A stretch of DNA of 64,000 nt, taken from Trissonchulus latispiculum. Its lineage: Eukaryota > Nematoda > Enoplea > Enoplida > Ironidae. Below the pieces are notes generated by a model. It saw nothing but the letters and a program-made list of their open reading frames with translations, was not told the origin of the DNA and ran no database searches. The stretch covers positions 1-64,000 of the forward strand of contig JASAND010030223.1 of assembly GCA_030248195.1 (NCBI GenBank). Reading direction: 5' to 3'. The position numbers were made by a program, and so were the translations under genes. This document shows, piece after piece, positions 1 to 35,429 of the stretch. The first letter of the stretch is position 1, and each line of letters begins with the position of its first letter.

Positions 1-482
1 CACCACCGCCGCCGCCGCCCAGGCAATACGTAACTGAACGAAGTAATACAAGTAGTTACGTATTGCTGAGGCGGCGGCGAGCGAGTGGTGAATACGTAAT
101 CACTACCCGCTTGCGCAATCAGCGCAGCTGATAGCGCCTGCGGGCAGCGCCATACTAAGCTAAAGGAAGGGTAATTTATAAAACGAGAAACCATAGAAAT
201 TCCAAGAATTGTGACGTAATTGTTAGCTAGTAAAAAATTAATGAGGTCATTGTTGGTTTCTATATCACGTATAAGCAATCATCAGAATGATTGCGTCATA
301 ACTCGCAGCTGGTGACAACAGAGTTATTGATCAAAAATGGTCTCGCTGTAAGCCGGCAGACATGTCTTTAACACATCATGTACAAAAACCATTGTAATGT
401 TGTTTTTTGGCAGACAATCAATAGGAAAAGTTAGGGGGGGGGGTGGTGGGGATATATACTACTGGCCGCTTTTACTTTTAAG
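1..482. other. left-edge sequence without a recognised exon; contains a hairpin at 1-90
   Basis: Positions 1-90 form an inverted repeat (CAATACGTAACT against AGTTACGTATTG, inside GCC/GGC-rich arms), probably the remnant of a palindromic element. The missing first exon(s) of the channel gene that starts its readable part at 483 should lie here or further left. I could not find a convincing start codon, promoter or donor site in this stretch. Confidence 0.4.
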
Positions 483-24091
<23,609 letters not shown>

Positions 24092-24217
24092 AACGGAAAG
24101 ACTCGTGTCAAAAATCACTGCTGATTAGAATTTATGCAGAAAATTTATCACGAGTAAAAGTAGAACTTCGAGATCAGAAGATACCCTACTACGTGTTGTT
24201 ACTTGTTAGCGGATACA

Positions 24218-24223
24218 AATAAA
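24218..24223 (+). promoter_or_regulatory. candidate polyadenylation signal AATAAA of the channel gene
   Basis: AATAAA lies 127 nt after the TGA at 24089-24091, the first canonical signal downstream of the stop. Placement only; cleavage is unproven. Confidence 0.5.
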
Positions 24224-27127
24224 TCATGGGGTCACAGCTTTCAGAAAATAATTTCTACATTATAGCAGAACTATGCCTTTGTGAACAAATCGGCAATGAG
24301 AAAACCACTGCTGAAAACAAATCTAAAAAAGTCAAGCTCATAGCTCATGAATCTTCTAGCGCTAAGATAGTATGCGTGGAGTTGAAGGCGGTATTGTTGC
24401 CCGGTCGGTTTTGTCAACCGGCCAATACCAGTTTGCCCTATTTTTGGTACATTTTGCAACGTTTTTTACACTAAATAATGCATGCGGCTACTCCTGATTA
24501 CGTAAAACAGATAATATCACGTATTGGCCTGGTTACTTCAGCCCGCCAGGGTAAACACTAGGTGTCCAAGCAACTATTCCCTTATTACAATCCTAGTAAA
24601 AATTATATAACCGTACCACACTTTATTGCGATATTACGCGTTTATACGACAGGGTTTACATTAAACTGTTGAAACCACCAACGCAAAAATGTTTCAGTGT
24701 TTTCAGCAAAGAAAAAAGCACAAAACCGAAACCCTTCTTTCCTATGTACGAATGGAAAGACAACCAAACGGAATATAGACATAACCAAACTTAGCAACTG
24801 CAAATAAATTACCTAATTTACTTTACTACAGCTGATTGCTTCCGAAAAACTATGAAAGGTTCCCTTCTATTGGCCGATTGCATCAAATAAATAGGATTAG
24901 CTATTCAGGGAAAAAGTTATTCCGGAATAGCTATTCATTTTCTCATTTTATCCGGATTTTCCGTTGCACCAAACAAGAATACGATTGGCTGACCTAATAT
25001 TATTTGATTATCAAACTAAAATAAGAATAGGTAATCTATTCTTATTTTCATTTATCCAATCAAACGATGCCAAACGCCATGCTCAGCCAATCGGATTATA
25101 GCATGTTTTGTCACGTTCTTTTGAATTTATATATTCCTATTCTTATTTTGATTTTAGCCCTTTCTTTATTATTATTATCTTAACTTCAACAAGCAACGAA
25201 CTGAACTCTAAATATGTGGTAACAACAGTAAGGTTTGCTGGTTGCATTTACGCAGAAGCACTGCAGAAGCAAACAGAAATTGTCAAGGATTGTGTCAACT
25301 TGCCTTTCTTGTATTTAAAACAAGCTGACCCCTAAAAGGGGTGTGGTTCTGCGACTGAGATTTTAAAACGTAATATTTAATTTAGCGCAGCAATTGATGA
25401 TTTTGCCTCAGCATTTTTAGCTTTAGTACACAGTCAGTCAAGCAGTCAAAATTAGCTCTCCGTTCTTGATCTCATATTTTTGGCAAAATAAAACGAACCT
25501 TCCCAAATGACTTTGTCGGTTTTCAACTATTCTAGACCAGCTGTATATTTTAGGTCAGCAGAACTAACTTTTTTGTTTCAACCTCGCTTTGAGGAGATAA
25601 AATTAATATGAAAATTGAAATTGAACTATCAAGCTTTGAACCTAAACGGGTTGTAGATGCAGCCATTTTAATTATAAGAGATTAGTTGCATCGATGTTAT
25701 CTGCAGATTTACGAAATAGGCCCTGAACGAATTTTTGGCTAAAAAAACTTTCTCAGTTAGTTCTTTATGTTCTGCTCTGCAGAGTTCAAAAATCAATGAT
25801 AAGGGGCCATTATCAATCGCTAGCTAAGCGATGCCTTATGTTTAGCTAATTCGGCTCCTTGGTCCTGAATTTACTTATATTTTATGAATAAACTATTCAG
25901 TCCAAGTATGATTGACAGGGTCGGATTAATTCTTTGGAATTGCGAAAAAGGAAGAATCAAAAACAGTTTTTTTAGAGTTTAGTATAGGTGACAATTTTCG
26001 CAACGTTCTACTTTTTCTTCAGCTGTAAAAAGCATTTTTCAGATGCAACCAGTCGCCTAGCTGGATACTTGTGAACTGTTCTAATATCTGCCGACCTCAT
26101 TTGCATAAATGGTGACATCTGTAAAACTGTTTCAATAGACGAAGTTGAGAGGGGGTGCATTGAAAATATTTGCACTATTGAAATTTAGCTTAAGTGAGGG
26201 GGAATAGTGTGTAGAAAGTAAAGAAAATTAGCAAATGTACAAACAACGCAATGCGCAAATATGCATAGAATGCGAAAATTAAAAAATAAAAACAACAAAT
26301 CAAAATGTTTAAATTTCCTATTACCACATAGCAGGCCCCCTTTGGTTAAAAAAATGAGCTCACAACTATACTAGACCAATGCTAAGGATAGGCGAAGCTT
26401 GCTTTGCGAATTGTAATACAGTGCTATTCCTATCCATCTTCCGTGTAAGCAGTTCTGCCTCCAGGCAGAACAAAAAGTGACGAGTTGAGGAATTAATTTT
26501 GAAAGAATGCTAATTCTTTTTGAATCAATTATAAAATGCAAGTGCGATGAATTTCCTTTGCCTAACTTACAGCAGACATGAACGTATAATATGGAAGGTT
26601 TGCTTCGAATGGCACAGGTTGAGAAAATAGGGCAAAAATTCTAGAAATCTTTCAAAATTTGGGCTTAAACCTGGTCTTGGGAAAGAGTAGGAATAAGAAC
26701 AAATAAAGCATTTATTAGCATTTTATTGCTATTTTATTCCGCAATAAGTTTGGTGCAACGCTCTTAATCTACTCCTATTCTTATTGTTACTGTTTTGGTC
26801 TTTTGGTGCAATCGACTGTACAGCATACCTGTTCAGTATAATCTCTTTTTTATGATGTGAAAATAACAAATTTCGACAACAACGGGCACAAAAGTACTAA
26901 AACGAAAAACGGAATCCTCCTGTTCGAAATACAGTCAGCAAAGCAGACAGACTGCTTAAGCTGAGATATAAGCGGAGCGATCAACAATATCCATATTAGA
27001 TAAGTACAATGCATGAATGCTTATTAACTATATATTATATAATTTCATAACAACAAATAGACAAATGCATAATTATAAATATCACCGTAGTGTTCAATAA
27101 ATAGAATAGTCTATCCATCCAGAAATT
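24224..27127. other. intergenic region between the convergent channel and FERRY3 genes
   Basis: The two genes converge here and no gene was recognised. A large inverted-end element occupies 24873-26816. The rest is A/T-rich unique-looking DNA. Confidence 0.6.
24873..26816. mobile_element. probable 1.9-kb inverted-end element
   Basis: The left end GGCCGATTGCATCAAATAAA and right end TTTTGGTGCAATCGACT are imperfect inverted repeats, and internal TTGCACCAAAC / GTTTGGTGCAACG copies also face each other. No coding capacity and no clear duplication. Confidence 0.5.
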
Positions 27128-27355
27128 TCAGTAGTCACCAACAGGCGCCGCAATGTGAAAGATCTGAGGCAACATTTCGGCCAACTGAGCAAATAGTTCC
27201 GGGGAGATTTGGGGCGGGACGAGGAATTGAACCGTGGTCTCCTGCGAAGGGGAGGAGCCGAAGCCGCTGCTCACCGAAAAAGACTCCATCATGAATCCCT
27301 TGACACACTTGAAGACCAACTCCGCCCGCTTCAGGCACCAGGGAATCGTCATCTC
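27128..27355 (-). CDS. FERRY3: FERRY3 exon 13 (stop)
   Basis: 75 codons plus TGA: EMTIPWCLKRAELVFKCVKG then FMMES, a Ser/Gly spacer, VQFLVPPQISPELF and LAEMLPQIF. The best-conserved part of the family. Acceptor TGTTTCAG. Confidence 0.95.
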   Translation of the reverse strand, partial: EMTIPWCLKRAELVFKCVKGFMMESFSVSSGFGSSPSQETTVQFLVPPQISPELFAQLAEMLPQIFHIAAPVGDY

Positions 27356-30300
27356 CTGAAACAGACAAACAAAGAAAAGAAACGAGATTAATCTAACAAG
27401 ACTGTGGTGGTCCTTCCGAAAATTCAGATTTTTAGTAATGTTTTGCAATTTTCCAGTTTGTCTTTTGTAAACATATATCAGAGGAAGGAAAGCGCACGGA
27501 CGGACCTCTCCCATCTGTTGCACGAGAAGTAATGGAATAGAGAGATTGCGTAAGCCGTAGCGAGAGGCCAGGCGAACAATGTTTCGCAGACCATTCACAC
27601 ATCGATGTCTGAAAATAAAAAAGAAACTAAGAGTAGGAGAAAAGAGGAAAAGCCCTAAAAAGATTATGATTAGTCTAAAACACCCTATGTAGCTTCACAC
27701 CTACAAAACATTCCTTTAGGTGCCGTGTACTACGTAGAGAGACGTTGGTAGCACCCAGGACTACTGGTAATCCAGTTCCCCCAAGAGACTTTAGACAAAA
27801 AGTACTATCAGAACGAACGATAAAAATCATGCATCTGAAGGAGCTAAACAGAACCGATAATCCGCATTTGGTCCAGTTCTTAAAAGACTGGCAGTTTATC
27901 CCAGCCACATACCGACTGTGGATATCCTTGGTTCGCAGTTGATCATCCTCGACCAGATGAAAGACCACATGGGTTCGAGAGAGGTTGGAGTGCCTGGTCA
28001 CATACACGTCTCCAGTCTGCAGTGATGTGGGACTCTAAACCATAGAGGCAGCGCAATTGCACCAACTAACAATTAACTCTAATTAGTCTATACTTTAGTT
28101 TAATTTTTGCAGCCACCTCATTCCAGTGGACGCTGGGCTTGGCCGGCAGAATGCAAACCTTAATTTCAAAATCCTACTGCAATTAAGCAGAGTTCTGCTG
28201 CAGTCACTGTTCATAAGAAGAGGTTGTTCAGAGATCCCAACATCCTTTCTTATCAAGACTGTGCTGAGTCCCCATAACAGATCTGGTAGTCTACAGGAGA
28301 AAAAAAGATTAAAACTACATACATACATCCCTCTGTGGGTACGTATATGCTGTCGGCGAAATTCCAATCCTCTTTTTCACCCTACCGTTTTGGTGTCGTC
28401 GGCAGGATCAAAGGAGACCAACTTGGCGGAGTCGTCGCCTTCAGCGGCCCGCATGACCTGGCGACACTCCGCGGCCCGGGCCAGATCTGACTCAATCTCG
28501 GCCAGCTGGGACGCCAAGTCGTCGAACTGCAGCTCTGCCGACTCCTGACAAATCTGAGCAAATCCTAGCAAAAGCAAACAACAAAAAGGCACACTGCTGT
28601 GTGTAGTATTGTATGTATTGTTGTATTCTTGTAGTTTTGGCCAGAAACATTCATTTAGTACAGTCAAGAGTACAGTACAGTGTTTGACAAACCAGGACCA
28701 CGCTGCAAAAGGTTCTCCTGCAAAAGCTTAGAGGGTTGTCTAGGAGGGAGTTAGGAGTCATCGTAAACCCGTTTCAAAAGAACTAAGTTTAGAGGGTGCT
28801 GGCTGCCCTTAACTTAGGAGAACAGTTAGGCATGGTGGAGAGCATTCCTAGCTTAGGAGAAACTGCTGAAACCCAATTCTCCTAAGTGAATCGCGCAATC
28901 TTAACTTGAAAGCCTTCCTAAGGCTTAGGAGGATCTTTTGAAACGCGGCACAAACGTATATATTTTGTGCAGAGCCCCTCATGGCCCATTTCCTTTCCTT
29001 GGAAGACCCAGACTCACCAGTCAAGCTACAACTTGATGCAGGCATGTTTACGATCTCTCTGAGTTAAAACAGCAAAGCAATCGTTGTAGTTTTCCCAAAA
29101 TGTGAGCTATCCCGACTAGGAGCCAAGGGACTAAGGAAAGGAAATTTTCCCTGCAGACGGCTAGAATTGCATGGACTTGTTTGACGAGGAAACTTGAAAC
29201 TCACAAAAATCCAAAAACGAAAAACCTTTGGACGCAGTAAATCTACACTACTTCAAGTTGGGCTCAATTCTAAGTCATCTTTCCTATAGGCTCGGTTGGC
29301 AAACACATTTAACCAAAACAAATACTCAAATCAACTGGAAAAGCTCCCTCACGTACGAGATCTGGTATTGGTATGATAGAGAGGTTTTGAATTGACCAGA
29401 AGTACAATACCAGAGAGCGCGTCGCTGTACAGGCTCAGGGCCATCTGAAGGCGTTCTGAGATATCGTAGCCACTAAACAGACACATCCTAACAATAACCC
29501 AATACGTCAAAATACGATGGGGAAATGATACGGCCTTCAACTTACAGTCAGAGTATTTGTTAAAGGGAGGGGGATCCCCGAAATCGCCCCACTACCGGGA
29601 CCTTTATGGAGCCCAAACGTTTGCCAGAGAGTAGGCAAATTTTCAAAAATTTTCCGGCGTTGCCTGAGATGTTTGCCTGAAAATGTTCACGTTTAGCCGA
29701 AATCCAGGCATTTTGAGAATGTTTAACGTTTGACCATGCAAAATATGCCAAAAATACAAAATTTTCGCTCATTTTTGCAAAAAACCTTCCCTTCTCCCCC
29801 CCCCATGAAAAATCCCTAAAAATATCTTGATAGTTGCAATTAATTGAAATGTTAGAGACAAAGCTGTTATGTTAAAAAATTAAACTTTAAAAAAACCTGC
29901 ACCTTTTTGGATGCTGACAATAGTCTAGAGGACTAACGGCAACCAGTCTCAGATTATGCATTGTCTTCATCTGTGCACCTAAACACACAACACTGTCGCG
30001 TTAACAATAAAAATCACAATCACAGGATGTTAGACGTAGTACTTAAAATACATAGGAGAAATCCATACAGAAATCATGCAGCACTGCCTATCTTAAACCA
30101 TAGCACGCCACACATGCATTCGCGGTAGAATGCACGTTTAACAAACAAAATTTGTGCTCGAAACCACTGCTGAGCAAACATAAGAGACATGCTGTGCTGA
30201 GGAGCAGTAGGAAGGTGTTAGGTCAATAACAGGTGAATAAAACGGCTTAAAATTCATGACAAAATTTGAAACTGATCCGGCTTTGGAGAAACCCCAAAAT

Positions 30301-33300
30301 AAAAGTTCGACATAACATACGTATTAGATTAGCATGAGTTGTGTACCTAAATGTATAGTGAAGCTTTCCTCCAGTTTGGGTCTCAGCAGGGACAAGCTTG
30401 ATATTGTTTCCCCTCGCTCCCGTGCAATGCTGAGAACACTGAAATAAAAACCAAAATGAACAAGCTCAAATCAGGGCAGACATGTATTCTCATAAATACA
30501 TAGCTGGCACTTTTTGAACGTTAGCACATTGAAGCTAAATTTACTTAAAGGGGGGGGGTCCAAATTTTGTCATTTTTCGACTTTCTCTGATCTCGCTGAT
30601 TTTTACATATTTTATGGTCCAAACGGTATATTTTAAAGAGTTTTTTAAAATTAAAGACCTAAGTGGAACTGTTGTCGAGTAATTTCACCTCAAAGTTGAG
30701 GTCTCATGTGAAACTAAGAAAGTTTCACTTTTTTGGTCTAGGGTCAAAAAATCTCGAAACTGGGCAGTGCAAGCCAGTCTTGTTTGGTATCGGCTTCAAA
30801 TTTCAAATCTTCAAAAATTAATTAAAAAATTTTAAAAGCCTAAATAAAAATTCTAATTCCAACAAATCACAGTACTTACCCAGGCCTTTCTAATGATACC
30901 AGATTTTTTGACACGAGACCAGAAAAGTGAAACTTTCTTAGTTTCCTATGTTTAACACATGAAACCTCAACTTTGAAGGGAAATTACTCGACAACCGTTC
31001 CACTTACGACTTTATTTTTTAAGATTTTAAAATCTTGTTAAAATATACCGTTTGGACCATAAAATATGCAAAAATCAGCGAGATCGGAAAAGTCGAAAAA
31101 ATGACCAAAATTTGGACCCCCCTTTAAGACGACAAATGTGGTGTAACAAGTCGGAGAATAGCCTTGCCCTCTCCTCCCCCGCTCCCTCACTCTCACTCTA
31201 GTAGGAAAAACCAAAACCGAAAACGTGGTAAAACATTATTGCTGCATTATAATGAAGAAATACAGAAAAGTGGACAAAAACGGAGAAATAACAGTGGAAC
31301 AATTTTGATATTTTGAGCAAAATTTGTTCATATTGACCGCTTCAAGGTACGTCTACCAGGGTAAAAGAATGCCCCAGTAGGGGGGCGAGGGCAGCACCAA
31401 CCCCCACTAAACGTGTATGCATATTTATAAGCCTAGTAAAACAATTACATGGTGTGAAAAGTGAGAAAGGCTACGAAAGAATTGAAAGAAATAATTGCCA
31501 CTGCAGCACCTCCGCTCCGACCCGAGACATTCGGGCTTGAGGTGGAGATTCAACCCGCAATCTTTGGTGATCCGATGGCCAACGCTCTACCGACTGAGCC
31601 ACCCAGTCAAGCTTAAGCTTAAATTCGTGTCTAAACTGCAGTGACGTCTTTAGAAATGTGCAGGAGTAATGCTATAATGCCAGTTTCCAGAAATGGTGGG
31701 TGGCTATTATGATATTACCTATCTCTAGATTGTTGTATGATGGCGGGATCCTGGCAGTCCTGTGGAAGCAGCTGGCTTTCGCCCAATTTCATGATCAAAG
31801 AATGGAACTCCAGCCGCTGGGCCTCCAAAAGTGAAGCTATTTTGGCATCATATTCCGCTTCCAGTTCCTAAATTACCTACATCCGGTAACGCTCAAATAA
31901 AGTCACACTACTGACTGACAGTTGATAAACTACAAAAGAGTTGAACACATCATTTTCCATTAAAAAGTTTCATCTAAGCCAAGGTAGCAAGCACTAAGCA
32001 GGAACACCAAATATTCCAACTGTTCCGTTACGTACGTACATTAACTCGTCTGAAATGTTCCGTAGTCATCTCATTGACATCATCTTCGGAGCACTGTTCC
32101 TTCACAATGCTCACCGTTTCCAGCATCCTAAAATAAAGAAAAAATCTCACACCACTGGAACAGAACGAGTAGGGGAATCGAAATGCGAACAGAAGACAAA
32201 GGAAACACTCATCAAACTGCACGTTAGCTAGACTGAAAGAAGAAAGAAAGAAAGAAGGAAAGAAAATATCGAATAAGAAAATGTGCAAGTTCCGCTGGCG
32301 GGTATCGAAACGGCAACCGTCGACTGGAAGAGTGGAGGACGCTCTACCCACTCAGCAGCCACTGGAATTAGCATTTAGATACATAGAGCTCTAGAACAAC
32401 AAAAGTTCCCTCCCTCCAGGGAAATTCGGAAAAAAAACCCAGGAACTAGCGTAAGTTAGAAAACTGCCGTTCTTACTCCTTCTGTAGACCAGAGAGTTCG
32501 ACGTCTCTGCGATCCACCAAGTCTCGCATGGTCGCCGCCAACTGCTGTTCCTTTTTCAGGATCTGAGTGACCACTTTCGGATCTCCCAGGAGAAGACTTT
32601 GATAGACACTTCGAAAGGCGGCGTCTCCCGAATTCCCGGAATCCATGACCGGACCCCCTGATTCGGACCCCGTTCCATGTCTGGTGGACGAGTCCTGAAA
32701 ACATAATACAATAGATTGACAAACTGCGAAATAATCCATTAAAAACTTGGACTTATCCTACAGTGACAGCAGTAATAATGAAAAAGGCTTGAGTTGATTT
32801 TACAATCTTCGTAAAGGTTTATATATTTCAAATTTTGAGTACTCTAAGTACAGCTTAGGAATGTTTGTAAAATGACATGATATATAAACCAATCAGGAAT
32901 GCCTGATAAACTCCAAAACAATGAAATAGAAAAACCTAGAAGCAAATAACACGCTCAAAACATCTAAAGTTTTACTGCATGACTCCATTCCTTCAGAATG
33001 CTGGAAAAACTGTCTGGATCGGCCAAGAAATCTCGGACAACAGAATCAGCAGAATCCGCATAGAATTTCCTGGTTTCCGATTCGACAAAGCTCGACAGGG
33101 ATTGCTTGAGATCTAAACAAGAGGAGAAAAGAAAACTGTGAGAGAAATTGTGAAATGCTTATGTACAGTTCAGTTCAGGACAATCCCGAAAACATTATTG
33201 TATATATTACAAAATCGAGGAAACAGTTGTGACACATGTTGAAAAATTAACAGACAAGCCTTGACACTGAAGTTAATAGGGTCCTTGAGCGAGAGCGAAA

Positions 33301-35096
33301 TAGATCCACGGAAATTCTCCCCGGCCCAGAACATTTGGCTTCCCCCCCCAATTCAAGAATTCCCTGAGAAGGGATACATAAAACTAAGAGTTTAGAGGTT
33401 GAGCTAGGAAAATCGTACAGCAATAATTTTGATATCATTATGTTGCGCAGAACGAGATCTTTTTAACGATATAAAAATTATATAGTTCGGTTTTGGCAAT
33501 CTCTTACAAAACCGGCAATAAAGCATCCTTGCCACGAAGATTCTGGGAATTTCATCATTTCTTCGAAATGCCTTATGTTGTTACCGAATTTATGAGAGAT
33601 TGCCTGAACCCAACTACATAATTTTTATATCGTTAAAAAGATCTCGTTCTATGCAACTTAATGATATAAAAATTGTTGCTATACGATTTTTCTAGCTCAA
33701 GTTATAGTATTTAATTTGTCGAAATCCGTTTTGAAAAATGTCAGCGTTGTATGTTTACACGCTGAGAAGCCCCCCCCCCCGAGATTTCGACCTTAATGTT
33801 TCGAGCATCTTGCAAGCTTATTCTATTTAGGAAGAGCAGAGTGTCTTACACTTCCTATTATAAATTCCTGATAAAACTAAGTGGCAGAGATGAACACGAG
33901 CCGGATTTTTCGGCTTCGCCCGGCCCGGTCCGGTCCGCTCCAAATTTTTGCTCGGAGCGACTTGCCACGGAATATGGAGGAAACACGAAGCTATACTACA
34001 AAATGTTAAAGTTTTGCTATAATACAAGTAAAATGAGTAAATGTTCAGCTACTTTTAGTGCTTTTACAATATATTCTCAGAGTCGATCGGCCCGTTTCGG
34101 CCCGCAGTTAATAAATTAAATAATTAAATATTAATAATTAAGCCCGCAGTTAATTAAATTTTTGGTCCGGCCCTCCCCGCTTACTAACAGAAGTCGTGTA
34201 GGCCCGGCCCGGTCCGACGAACCGAAAAGCTCATTTCTACTGAGAGAGCAAAGTTTACACAGGGCTTCCGGATACCAAAATTTTAAGAACTTTCAAGCTA
34301 TCTATTTTGCTATATTTTAAGAAGGAATTGAAGTCATCAAATGTTCAAATGTAATGCTGAGCTTCATAGTAAAGCAATTTCCTCTCCCTCTGCTCATTCT
34401 CAGTCCCAAAAAGGCTGAACAAGAAAATGGGAGTGAGTGGGCTTTGTCAACGAATTTCAATATATATACATGGGACGAGGTACATGGGACCATATCGGCA
34501 TTCAGAAAATATAAACCTTTCCAAGGCTGAAAACGTCCACATCTTTCAAACACCTCCGCACAAAATTGCATTTTTCCAAGCGTGACTTACACAGAAAAAA
34601 AAACAAACGGACCTAACTTGTCCGGAAGCGAAAATTTTCAAAGTTGAGAATTTTGACCAAAACTTTTTTGCAACTTGTTGTACTCATTGTGTAGATTCCA
34701 ACGATACCAAATTTGTCTAGTTTTGTTGAGTATTTAGCTGGCACGGTGCTCGAACGGGTCTCTAAGGGCCGCGCTGAGCCTTTTACACCCCGCGCCCCCC
34801 CATAATACAACAAGTACAAGATACAAAGTACAAACTAATCATACAAATTTAAAAGTACAGAAAAAACAATTGTCCTGAAAAATTAGGATACGTTGTAACG
34901 TGCCAAATGAAAGTCGCTACACACCTTTCAGTACAAAAGGAGGTACTTGATGCTGAGCAGCCAAAAGGCCTGTAAAATCATCCAAACTTCGACACAATGG
35001 AATTGGAACTGCCGACCTGAACTGTACTGTACAACCATTCTGCGCCCAGTGAAAATTAAACATCAATTCATCATGCTCTGTAATTTGTTCCACCAT
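27128..35096 (-). CDS. FERRY3: C12orf4 / FERRY3 homologue, complete, 13 coding exons
   Basis: Coding exons on the minus strand: 35096-34925, 33112-32976, 32694-32477, 32127-32040, 31867-31719, 30438-30347, 29978-29903, 29472-29357, 28564-28386, 28173-28117, 28034-27913, 27608-27506, 27355-27128. They total 1737 nt, 578 codons plus stop, in unbroken phase; human C12orf4 is about 552 aa. Identifying stretches are GDVYVTRHSNL, LSIPLLLVQQM and EMTIPWCLKRAELVFKCVKG near the C terminus, and ELMFNFHW...VPIPL at the N terminus. The middle is rich in acidic and basic helices (coiled-coil type). In mammals the protein is a subunit of the five-part FERRY complex, which binds active Rab5 on early endosomes and carries mRNA. 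No catalytic motif is expected or seen. The start Met at 35096 sits one base after an acceptor-like TTGTACAG, so a 5' UTR exon upstream is possible. Confidence 0.93.
27506..27608 (-). CDS. FERRY3: FERRY3 exon 12
   Basis: Phase 2 to 0: CVNGLRNIVRLASRYGLRNL then SIPLLLVQQMGE. Acceptor ATTTTCAG, donor GAG|GTCCGT (unusual +3C). Confidence 0.9.
27913..28034 (-). CDS. FERRY3: FERRY3 exon 11
   Basis: Phase 0 to 2: SPTSLQTGDVYVTRHSNLSR then THVVFHLVEDDQ. GDVYVTRHSNLS is a signature block of C12orf4. Acceptor TGGTTTAG, donor CG|GTATGT. Confidence 0.92.
28117..28173 (-). CDS. FERRY3: FERRY3 exon 10 (57 nt)
   Basis: Phase 0 to 0: DFEIKVCILPAKPSVHWNE. The acceptor GCAGTAG is chosen because the CAG three bases earlier would put TAG in frame. 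Donor GAG|GTGGCT. Confidence 0.82.
28386..28564 (-). CDS. FERRY3: FERRY3 exon 9
   Basis: Phase 1 to 0: FAQICQESAELQFDDLASQL then AEIESDLARAAECRQVM, helical, followed by an acidic linker. Acceptor TTTGCTAG, donor ACG|GTAGGG. Confidence 0.9.
28695..28950. repeat. probable palindromic MITE in a FERRY3 intron
   Basis: ACGCTGCAAAAGGTTCTCCT on the left faces AGGAGGATCTTTTGAAACGC on the right, with inverted CTTAGGAG copies between. No duplication identified. Confidence 0.5.
29357..29472 (-). CDS. FERRY3: FERRY3 exon 8
   Basis: Phase 2 to 1: GYDISERLQMALSLYSDALS then GIVLLVNSKPLYHTNTRS. Acceptor CTGTTTAG, donor C|GTACGT. Confidence 0.9.
29903..29978 (-). CDS. FERRY3: FERRY3 exon 7
   Basis: Phase 1 to 2: AQMKTMHNLRLVAVSPLDYC then QHPK. 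Acceptor GTGTTTAG, donor AG|GTGCAG. Confidence 0.88.
30347..30438 (-). CDS. FERRY3: FERRY3 exon 6
   Basis: Phase 2 to 1: VLSIARERGETISSLSLLRP then KLEESFTIHL, a conserved C12orf4 stretch ('LxxARERxxxI'). Acceptor TTATTTCAG, donor G|GTACAC. Confidence 0.9.
30545..31130. mobile_element. palindromic element in a FERRY3 intron
   Basis: Arms start TTAAAGGGGGGGGGTCCAAA and end TTTGGACCCCCCTTTAA. Inner arms include TTTATGGTCCAAACGGTATA and its complement, and GAGTAATTTCACCTCAAAGT likewise. A fragment of the same family is at about 1955-2015. Confidence 0.78.
31539..31609 (-). repeat. tRNA-derived sequence (SINE or tRNA pseudogene)
   Basis: The minus strand has box A-like TGGCTCAGTCGGTAGAGCG and box B-like GGGTTGAATCTCC at tRNA spacing, but the anticodon stem is poor. 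Located in a FERRY3 intron. Confidence 0.6.
31719..31867 (-). CDS. FERRY3: FERRY3 exon 5
   Basis: Phase 0 to 2: ELEAEYDAKIASLLEAQRLE, then FHSLIMKLGESQ. Coiled-coil type. Acceptor GTAATTTAG, donor AG|GTAATA. Confidence 0.9.
32040..32127 (-). CDS. FERRY3: FERRY3 exon 4
   Basis: Phase 2 to 0: MLETVSIVKEQCSEDDVNEM then TTEHFRRVN. Acceptor TTATTTTAG, donor AAT|GTACGT. Confidence 0.88.
32286..32360 (-). repeat. tRNA-derived sequence (SINE or tRNA pseudogene)
   Basis: The minus strand has TGGCTGCTGAGTGGGTAGAG (box A type) and CGTTTCGATACCCG (box B type). The arms do not fold cleanly. It lies in the intron between FERRY3 exons 3 and 4. Confidence 0.55.
32477..32694 (-). CDS. FERRY3: FERRY3 exon 3
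   Basis: Phase 0 to 2. A Ser/Gly-rich start (DSSTRHGTGSESGG) is followed by the helix-forming VVTQILKKEQQLAATMRDLV. Acceptor GTTTTCAG, donor GA|GTAAGA. Confidence 0.9.
32976..33112 (-). CDS. FERRY3: FERRY3 exon 2
   Basis: Phase 1 to 0: LKQSLSSFVESETRKFYADS, continuing to ILKEWSHA. Acceptor CTTGTTTAG, donor GCA|GTAAAA. Confidence 0.88.
33404..33705. mobile_element. palindromic element in the first FERRY3 intron
   Basis: GAGCTAGGAAAATCGTA on the left faces TACGATTTTTCTAGCTC on the right. AACGATATAAAAATTATA and its complement, and ACGAGATCTTTTTAACG and its complement, form the inner arms. Related sequence lies at 37290-37315 and 37680-37710. Confidence 0.78.
33888..34240. repeat. GGCC/CCGG-rich inverted repeat, hAT-like ends
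   Basis: Left CAGAGATGAACACGAGCCGG and CGGCCCGGTCCGGTCC face right GGCCCGGCCCGGTCC and GAAAAGCTCATTTCTACTG. It resembles the other GC-arm elements; no 8-bp duplication was found. Confidence 0.6.
34925..35096 (-). CDS. FERRY3: FERRY3 exon 1 (start)
   Basis: It begins MVEQITEHDELMFNFHW, then VPIPLCRSLDDFTGLLAAQH, and ends PPFVLK in phase 1 (donor G|GTGTGT). The N-terminal beta-strand/PIP pattern fits C12orf4. An ATG six bases further upstream (MYRMV) is in frame but would fall in the intron if the acceptor at 35098 is used. Confidence 0.85.
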
Positions 35097-35166
35097 TCTG
35101 TACAATAAAAATGAGTAACGAAGGCAACAATTACAAAATCAAAAAAATCAAAAAATTCAAAAAAAT

Positions 35167-35238
35167 TGCGAAGGCCGGGAATCGAACCCGGGACAACTGC
35201 TTGGAAGGCAGCTATGTTAACCACTACACCACCTTCGC
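35167..35238 (-). tRNA. tRNA-Gly(TCC): tRNA-Gly (anticodon TCC)
   Basis: 72 nt with acceptor GCGAAGG/CCTTCGC plus discriminator A, D arm GTGTAGTGGTTAAC, anticodon stem GCTGC/GCAGT with loop CTTCCAA (TCC), and T arm CCGGG-TTCGATT-CCCGG. All arms are intact, so it is probably functional. It lies about 70 bp upstream of the FERRY3 start codon, on the same strand. Confidence 0.96.
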
Positions 35239-35429
35239 TTGATGACTTCAGCAATAAAGCCAGTTTATGTTTATCAACGTCACATTTTCTCCAACGCGTA
35301 TACATGCTTTCTCAGTGTGTAAAGCGCTGGTTTAGCCTTTGAAGATAGCTACCGACAGAGAATGAAGTCAATACAGCGCAAAGGAGAAAGGCAGGTCTAA
35401 AACTGGTTTTAGTAGAGAGCAAAGACAAG

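Noticed and set aside
28126..28548. 140-codon plus-strand frame
   Set aside because: Antisense to FERRY3 exons 9 and 10, which have better splice sites and family similarity.
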